Shown here: positions 27,574-33,316 of the stretch, piece by piece
Numbering within the stretch: position 1 is the first letter of the stretch
Layout: every line of letters begins with the position of its first letter
DNA from: Thermoleophilia bacterium
GTDB taxonomy: Bacteria; Actinomycetota; Thermoleophilia; Gaiellales; SKUG01
Assembly (NCBI GenBank): GCA_025964435.1
Contig: JAOPYV010000052.1
Location: 1 to 33,316 of the forward strand
Direction of reading: 5' to 3'
Length of the DNA stretch: 33,316 nucleotides
Made by a program: the position numbers and the translations under genes
Notes under the pieces: generated by a model
Seen by the model: the letters and a program-made list of their open reading frames with translations, nothing else
Told to the model about the DNA's origin: nothing
Database searches by the model: none

Positions 27574-28232
27574 GAGTTCAGCTCCCGGTCACGATGGGCG
27601 GCAGCGGCGGCCTGGTCGTACGACTTCTTCTGCTGGTCGGCGCTGCGGGTCTGCATCAGCTTGCGCATCCGCTCGTGGCGGGCGCGACCGGTCAGGCCGA
27701 GGATGATGCCGCCGATCGCGGCGACGAGCAGCACGACCGAGGTGATCTCGAAGGCGAGCACGTAGTCGGTCAGGAAGACCTCGCCGATCGCCTGCGCGGA
27801 ACCGAAGCTGAAGCCGGCACCCGTCTCGGGCAGCTCCTGGACGGCGTTGGGGAAGTTCGACGCGATCACGACGCCGACCAGCAGCGTCGCGAGTGACAGC
27901 GCGAGCAGCGCGGCGATCGGGCGCAGCCAGCGCAGGCGGATCGCGTCGGTCGCGAGCTCGCGTCGATCACCGAGATAGGCGATCACGAACAGGAACAGCA
28001 CGACGACGGCGCCGGCGTAGACGAGGATCTGCGCGAGCGCCACGAAGGGCTGGTCGAGCATCAGGTACAGCGCGCCGAGTGACACGAAGTTGAAGAGCAG
28101 GCTCAGCGCCGAGTGGAACGGGTCACTCGCCATCACGACGCGCAGCGCACCGACGATCGCCGTCAGCGAGAACATCGCGAACAGCAGCACTTCGACCGGC
28201 GCACCGGGGATATCGAACTCGAGCGGGTTCAC
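27570..28232 (-). CDS. nuoJ: NADH-quinone oxidoreductase subunit J
   Basis: LRVVMASDPFHSALSLLFNFVSLGALYLMLDQPFVALAQILVYAGAVVVLFLFVI. Confidence 0.95.
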   Translation of the reverse strand: MNPLEFDIPGAPVEVLLFAMFSLTAIVGALRVVMASDPFHSALSLLFNFVSLGALYLMLDQPFVALAQILVYAGAVVVLFLFVIAYLGDRRELATDAIRLRWLRPIAALLALSLATLLVGVVIASNFPNAVQELPETGAGFSFGSAQAIGEVFLTDYVLAFEITSVVLLVAAIGGIILGLTGRARHERMRKLMQTRSADQQKKSYDQAAAAAHRDRELNS

Positions 28233-28840
28233 TTGCCGCGGCCCTGCCTCTTGGTCGGCGCGAGATCCGTGGAGCTGCGCTCGGCACGCTCACGCGACAC
28301 GGTCTCCTCGAGCCAGACCGGCAGCGAGCTGTCGAGGTCGGGCTCGGGGCGCGTGACGGCGCGACGGTTCATGCCGTAGTTGTCCTTGGTCGGCGGGTCC
28401 GCCAGGAGCATGTTCTTGGTGTAGATCATCTGGTCGCGGTTGAGGTCCGCGAGCTCCCAGTCGTTGCCGAGCGTGATCGCGTCGAACGGACACGCCATCT
28501 CGCAGTAGCCGCAGAAGATGCAGCGGCTCATGTTGATCTCGTAGACCTGCGCGAAGCGCTCGCCGGCCGAGACGCGATTGTCGTCGGTGTTCTCCGCGGC
28601 GACGACGCGGATGCAGTCAGCCGGGCAGGCCGCGGCGCAGAGCGAGCAGCCGACGCACTTCTCGAGGCCGTTGGCGTGACGGTGCAGCTTGTGGCGACCG
28701 CGGAAGCGCGGCATCACGGGATGCTTGTACTCCGGGTACTGCTCGGTGATGTTGCGGCCCAGGAAGGCTCGCAGCGTCGTCGCGAGGCCGACGCCGGTGT
28801 TCTTCGTTCCGCGGAACACGCCGGTGAAGTTGTTGCTCAT
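28229..28840 (-). CDS. nuoI: NADH-quinone oxidoreductase subunit I (two 4Fe-4S)
   Basis: CVGCSLCAAACPADCI and CIFCGYCEMACPFDAI; start at 28840 gives 4-bp overlap with nuoH. Confidence 0.95.
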   Translation of the reverse strand: MSNNFTGVFRGTKNTGVGLATTLRAFLGRNITEQYPEYKHPVMPRFRGRHKLHRHANGLEKCVGCSLCAAACPADCIRVVAAENTDDNRVSAGERFAQVYEINMSRCIFCGYCEMACPFDAITLGNDWELADLNRDQMIYTKNMLLADPPTKDNYGMNRRAVTRPEPDLDSSLPVWLEETVSRERAERSSTDLAPTKRQGRGK

Positions 28841-29877
28841 GCTCGCCCCCATCCCTGGCTGGCGATCAGGGCGGTGATCAGGAACTGCGCCGTTGCCAGT
28901 GGCAGCAGCGCCTTCCAGCCCATACGCATCAGCCGGTCATAGCGCAGTCGCGGCACGGTGGCCCGGATCCAGATGAAGACGAAGACGAAGAACGCCATCT
29001 TCACGGTGAAGCTGAGCAGGTCGAGCCAGGCGTTGGCGTCGGGCAGGCCGGGGATCGACGTGCCGCCGAGGAAGAAGGTGACGCCGATCGCGCAGATCGC
29101 GAGCAGGTGCAGGTACTCCGCGTTGGCGAAGGCCGCGTAGCGCAGGCCGCCGTACTCGGTGTGGAAGCCGCCGACGAGTTCCTGCTCGGCCTCGGAGTGG
29201 TCGAACGGCGCGCGGTTGGCTTCGGCCAGTGCGGCGATCAGGAAGAGCACGAAGCCGAGCGGCGCCCAGACGATGAACCAGGGATGCCAGCCGCCGATCG
29301 ACCAGTCGAGGTGGCCCTCGGCGATCTTCGACATCGACAGCGTGCCGGTCATGAGCAGCACCGGCATCATCGCGAGCGTCAGCGTGATCTCGTAGCTGAT
29401 CAGCTGGGCGCAGGCGCGGAGCGCACCGAGCAGCGCGTACTTGGAGTTGGAGGCCCAGCCGCCGACGATCACGCCGTAGCCGCCGAGTCCGCTCATCGCG
29501 ATGGCGAAGAGCACGCCGACGTCGAGGTCAGCCGCCATCGACGACGGGGTGACCCAGCCGAAGAGGTTCCAGTCCTCGTTGCCGAACGGGATGACGGCGA
29601 AGACGGCAAGCGCGAAGAACAGCGTCGCGATCGGGGCAGCGAGATGGAGCACCGCGCTGACCGCGTTCGGCTTGAAGTTCTCCTTGTTGATCAGCTTCAG
29701 CAGGTCGGCGATCGGCTGCAGGAGGCCGAATGGTCCGACCCGGTTCGGGCCGAGGCGGTACTGGAAGAACGACAGCAGGCGTCGCTCGACCCACGTCATG
29801 AGGGCGAAGACGACCATGATCAGGTTCGCAATCACGAACCCCTTCACGAAGAGCGCAAGGATCTCCCAGATCGGCAT
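28837..29877 (-). CDS. nuoH: NADH-quinone oxidoreductase subunit H
   Basis: WVERRLLSFFQYRLGPNRVGPFGLLQPIADLLKLINKE; EANRAPFDHSEAEQELVGGFHTEYGG. Confidence 0.97.
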   Translation of the reverse strand: MPIWEILALFVKGFVIANLIMVVFALMTWVERRLLSFFQYRLGPNRVGPFGLLQPIADLLKLINKENFKPNAVSAVLHLAAPIATLFFALAVFAVIPFGNEDWNLFGWVTPSSMAADLDVGVLFAIAMSGLGGYGVIVGGWASNSKYALLGALRACAQLISYEITLTLAMMPVLLMTGTLSMSKIAEGHLDWSIGGWHPWFIVWAPLGFVLFLIAALAEANRAPFDHSEAEQELVGGFHTEYGGLRYAAFANAEYLHLLAICAIGVTFFLGGTSIPGLPDANAWLDLLSFTVKMAFFVFVFIWIRATVPRLRYDRLMRMGWKALLPLATAQFLITALIASQGWGRA

Positions 29878-29882
29878 GTCCG

Positions 29883-32222
29883 TCAGGCTCCCTGCTCCGC
29901 GAGCTGCGCTGCGGCAACCGGCCGCACCGTGCTGGCGTGCCAGCCAGTATGTCCCGGCGTCAGGCCGGGGGTGCCGGCATGCACCCGCGCGACGCCCGGG
30001 GCGATGCGCGTGCTCGTGCCGATCGTGACCGCGACGTCGCGACCATTGATCGTGATCGTCGCTGCAGCGCCGCGCGCGAGGCCGCGTGCGCGGGCGTCGG
30101 TGCGGTTGAGCAGCAGCTTCGCCTCGTCGCGCAGGAAGCCCATGGCTTCGCTGTGGGCGACTTCGGCGGCGTCGTAGAGGAAGGGTGCGACGTAGATCGC
30201 GAGCTCGTCGGTACCGGGCGTGACGGCGGCGGCTGCGCGCTGCGGTGCAGGCGTGCCACCGGAGACGCCGAGGATGCCCTCGGCCGGGATGTCACCGTGG
30301 CCGGTGGCCGGGAAGCGGTCGGGATTGGCGGCTGCGAGGCGGCGGAAGGCACCGGCGGCATGGCCGACCGCGCCCGGGTTGCCGAAGCGACGGGCGAGCC
30401 CGGCGATCCACTGCAGCGGCGACTTCACGGGCGGCTCGACGCCGACGGTGAGGCGCTGCAGGCGACCTTCGAGGTTGACCAGCGTGCCGTCCTGCTCGCC
30501 CGTCCATGCGCCCGGGATGACCAGGTCGGCGGTGGCGTGCAGCGCGGAGGGCAGCGTATCGATCGCAGCGGTCCAGGTGGCGGCGGCGCCCTTCCAGGCG
30601 GCCTCCGTCACGAAGCGCAGCGGGTCGACGCCGACGTAGATGACGCCGCCGTCGTGGCGCAGGATCTCATCCCAGCTCGCGGCGGCCTCGATGTCGAGCG
30701 CGGCGAGGCCACGTGCGTTCGGGGCCGACGGGATGGCGAGGAAGCCGCTGCCCGCACGCGGGAAGCTGAAGGTGGTCGCGAGGCGCTCGAGGGCCGCGTC
30801 GGAGAGCTCGCCGTCGCGGTAGACGATCACGCCGGGCTCTTCCATCGCGCCCGAGGAGCCAGCGACCTTCGCGATGCGGTCGGCGAAGCCGATCGCCCAC
30901 GCGTCGAGGCCGCCGGGGGCGACGTGCTCGAGGTGTGCGCCGGCCTGCTCGAGGCGCGTGCCACCGATACCGGCTGCCGTCACGCTTGCACCGTTCTTGC
31001 GCGCGGTGCGCACCCACAGGTCGAGCGCAGGGGCGTCGTCGAGCAGGTCCGTGTCGCCCACGACGAGCACGTGGCGCGCTGCGCCGAGGTCGGCGATCGT
31101 CGCGCTGGACGCGGGAGCTGCGGCGCTGGCGCCGGGCACGGCGACGACGCGGCCACCGGTTAGGGCAGCGAGCTGCTGGATGGAGAAGGCGGTCTCGAGC
31201 GTCTCGGTGCCGGAGAGGACCCACAGCTCACGCGCGGATGCGGCGGGCTCGGATTCGTCGGCTTCCTGCGCGGCGTCGCGCGCGGCGACGTCGCTGGCGG
31301 CCGGGGCGGCGATGCGGTCATGGAGCCACTCGAGCGCGACTTCCATGCTGGCGTCGACGAGCACCTCGCTGGAGCGCAGCTGCGGCAGGCGGATACGCGA
31401 GGGGCCGTACATCGAGGTGTAGGCAAAGCGGGTGCGGTCGTCGATCCAGCCGACGTCGACAGCGTCGTTGCGGCGGCTGATCACGCGCACGACCTCATCC
31501 TCGCGGACGGTGTTGTACGTGTTGGAGCCGACGGGATCCCAGCCGGCGATCGACGGGTGGTCGGGCGCTTCCCACGGACGGGCGCGGAAGCGGTACTGGG
31601 TCGAGGTGAGCGCGCCCACGGGGCACAGCTCGATGACGTTGCCGGAGTGGGTGCCTTCCCACGGGCGGCCCTCGAAGGTGGCGATGACGCTGTTGGCGCC
31701 GCGCTGGCGCGCGACCAGCTGCAGGTCCTCGCTGACCTCTTCGCTGAAGCGGGTGCAGCGGTAGCAGAGGATGCAGCGCTCGCGGTCGAGCGCGATCAGC
31801 GGTGAGACCGGGATCGGCTTGTCATTGACGCGCTTGAGCTCCTGGAAGCGCGATGCGCCGGGTCCCCAGCGGAAGGCGTGGTCCTGGAGCGGGCACTCGC
31901 CGCCCTTGTCGCAGACGGGGCAGTCGAGCGGATGGTTGACGAGCAGGAACTCGAGCACCGCTTCCTGCGCCTCGCGGGCACGGGCCGACTGGGTCGAGAC
32001 GACCATGCCGGGACGCACGCCGGTCGCGCACGCGGCCTGCAGCTTCGGCACGCCCTCGATCTCGACGAGGCACATGCGGCAGGCGCCGACGGGCGGTCCG
32101 ATGCGCGGCTCGTAACAGAAGACGGGGATCTCGACGCCGAGCTCGGCGGCTGCCTCGACGAGGCCGATGCCTGCCGGCACGGTGACCTCGCGGCCATCGA
32201 TGGTGAGGGTGACGCTGCTCAT
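29883..32222 (-). CDS. nuoG: NADH-quinone oxidoreductase subunit G
   Basis: 2Fe-2S CYEPRIGPPVGACRMCLVEIEG; HPLDCPVCDKGGECPLQDHAFRWGPG; CILCYRCTRFSEEV; start at ATG 32222. Confidence 0.94.
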   Translation of the reverse strand: MSSVTLTIDGREVTVPAGIGLVEAAAELGVEIPVFCYEPRIGPPVGACRMCLVEIEGVPKLQAACATGVRPGMVVSTQSARAREAQEAVLEFLLVNHPLDCPVCDKGGECPLQDHAFRWGPGASRFQELKRVNDKPIPVSPLIALDRERCILCYRCTRFSEEVSEDLQLVARQRGANSVIATFEGRPWEGTHSGNVIELCPVGALTSTQYRFRARPWEAPDHPSIAGWDPVGSNTYNTVREDEVVRVISRRNDAVDVGWIDDRTRFAYTSMYGPSRIRLPQLRSSEVLVDASMEVALEWLHDRIAAPAASDVAARDAAQEADESEPAASARELWVLSGTETLETAFSIQQLAALTGGRVVAVPGASAAAPASSATIADLGAARHVLVVGDTDLLDDAPALDLWVRTARKNGASVTAAGIGGTRLEQAGAHLEHVAPGGLDAWAIGFADRIAKVAGSSGAMEEPGVIVYRDGELSDAALERLATTFSFPRAGSGFLAIPSAPNARGLAALDIEAAASWDEILRHDGGVIYVGVDPLRFVTEAAWKGAAATWTAAIDTLPSALHATADLVIPGAWTGEQDGTLVNLEGRLQRLTVGVEPPVKSPLQWIAGLARRFGNPGAVGHAAGAFRRLAAANPDRFPATGHGDIPAEGILGVSGGTPAPQRAAAAVTPGTDELAIYVAPFLYDAAEVAHSEAMGFLRDEAKLLLNRTDARARGLARGAAATITINGRDVAVTIGTSTRIAPGVARVHAGTPGLTPGHTGWHASTVRPVAAAQLAEQGA

Positions 32223-33316
32223 GCTGGCAGGCCTCCGGGAGCGCCGAGGTCGGGCTCGTTCGGGGCGGAATCGGTCAGGCTCGCCATCGGCTTGAAGCTG
32301 CCGCGGGAGAGGGTGCCGGCCCAGGTGACACCGGGCTTGGAGACGCCGGCCGACTTGAAGGCGCGCTCGGCGATGTCGCTGAGCGAGGACGTCGAGGGCG
32401 GCTCGAAGCCAGGCTCGAGGTAGCGGTCGAAGTCGGAGCGGAAGGCGGCGATGTAGCTGTTGACGGCCATCGCCATCGAATCGCCGAGCGGGCACAGGCA
32501 GTTGCCGTTGATGCGGTCGCCGATGCGAACGATCTCATCGATGTCGCCCGGCTTGCCGGCGCCACCAACGAGGCGCGTCAGCATGTCGACGGTCCACTTC
32601 GTGCCCTCGCGGCACGGCGTGCACTTGCCACAGCTCTCGTGGCGGTAGAACTCCGCGACCCGCAGCGCCATCTGCGCCATACAGGTCTGGTCGTCGATCA
32701 CGATCAGCGAGCCGGAGCCGAACATCGTGCCGGCGGCTGCCATCGAGTCGTAGTCCAGCTTGATGTCGAGCATGTCGGGGCCTGCGAGCACCGGGGTGGA
32801 CGAGCCGCCCGGGATGATCGCCTTGAGCGTGCGGCCGTTCGGGATGCCGCCGCCGAGCTCCTCGACGAGCGTGCGGATCGAGTGACCGATCTCCATCTCG
32901 TAGTTGCCCGGGCGCACGACGTGGCCGGAGAGCGACATCATGCGCGTGCCGGTGCCGGTCTTCTCCACGCCGGTCGTCGCGTACTGCGCGCCGCCCATGG
33001 CGAGGATGCGCGGCAGCGTGGCCAGCGTCTCGACGTTGTTGACCAGGGTCGGGCTCTCGTAGAGGCCGCTGACTGCCGGGAACGGCGGCTTCACCGTCGG
33101 CTGGCCGCGGTAGCCGTTGAGCGAGCTGAGCAGCGCGGTCTCTTCGCCACAGATGTAGGCGCCGGCGCCGCGATGCACGATGACCTCGCAGTCCCAGCCG
33201 CTGCCACCGACGTTCTCGCCGACGAGGCCCTTGGCGCGGGCCTGCTCGACGGCGTCCATGAGCACGAGCGCAGGCTCGTAGTACTCACCGCGGATGTAGA
33301 TGAAGGCGTAGTTGGC
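32219..33316 (-). CDS. nuoF: NADH-quinone oxidoreductase subunit F (5' end beyond window)
   Basis: ANYAFIYIRGEYYEPALV...GAGAYICGEETALLSSLNGYRGQPTVKPPFPA...ESCGKCTPCREGTKW; frame open to window end. Confidence 0.96.
   Translation of the reverse strand, partial: ANYAFIYIRGEYYEPALVLMDAVEQARAKGLVGENVGGSGWDCEVIVHRGAGAYICGEETALLSSLNGYRGQPTVKPPFPAVSGLYESPTLVNNVETLATLPRILAMGGAQYATTGVEKTGTGTRMMSLSGHVVRPGNYEMEIGHSIRTLVEELGGGIPNGRTLKAIIPGGSSTPVLAGPDMLDIKLDYDSMAAAGTMFGSGSLIVIDDQTCMAQMALRVAEFYRHESCGKCTPCREGTKWTVDMLTRLVGGAGKPGDIDEIVRIGDRINGNCLCPLGDSMAMAVNSYIAAFRSDFDRYLEPGFEPPSTSSLSDIAERAFKSAGVSKPGVTWAGTLSRGSFKPMASLTDSAPNEPDLGAPGGLPA

Overview
High-GC actinobacterial window (codon bias and gene content resemble Thermoleophilia/Solirubrobacterales; this is inference). 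It is mostly chromosomal housekeeping. The right third (about 22.06-33.3 kb, minus strand) is a contiguous NADH dehydrogenase (complex I) operon, nuoF(partial)-G-H-I-J-K-L-M-N, most genes joined by 4-bp ATGA overlaps. The left part has four tRNA-Ser genes, all minus strand, with anticodons GGA, CGA, GCU and UGA, and the same strand also carries serS (17.8-19.1 kb). Together these form a serine-decoding neighbourhood. The tRNA-Ser(CGA) gene sits symmetrically inside a perfect 16-bp inverted repeat with 5-nt spacers on both sides, which is the most unusual element I found. Other recognisable genes: ung, grxD-bolA, dinB in a GNAT/VOC/2H-phosphoesterase operon, tatA-tatC next to a ferritin-like protein, a fused AhbA-AhbB-like siroheme decarboxylase divergent from a cytochrome c lipoprotein, a roughly 42-copy decapeptide-repeat protein, a HExxH zincin, a pentapeptide-repeat protein and an intradiol-dioxygenase-like lipoprotein. 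I saw no transposase, integrase, CRISPR array, rRNA or obvious defence system. All calls come from reading the sequence; no database search was run.
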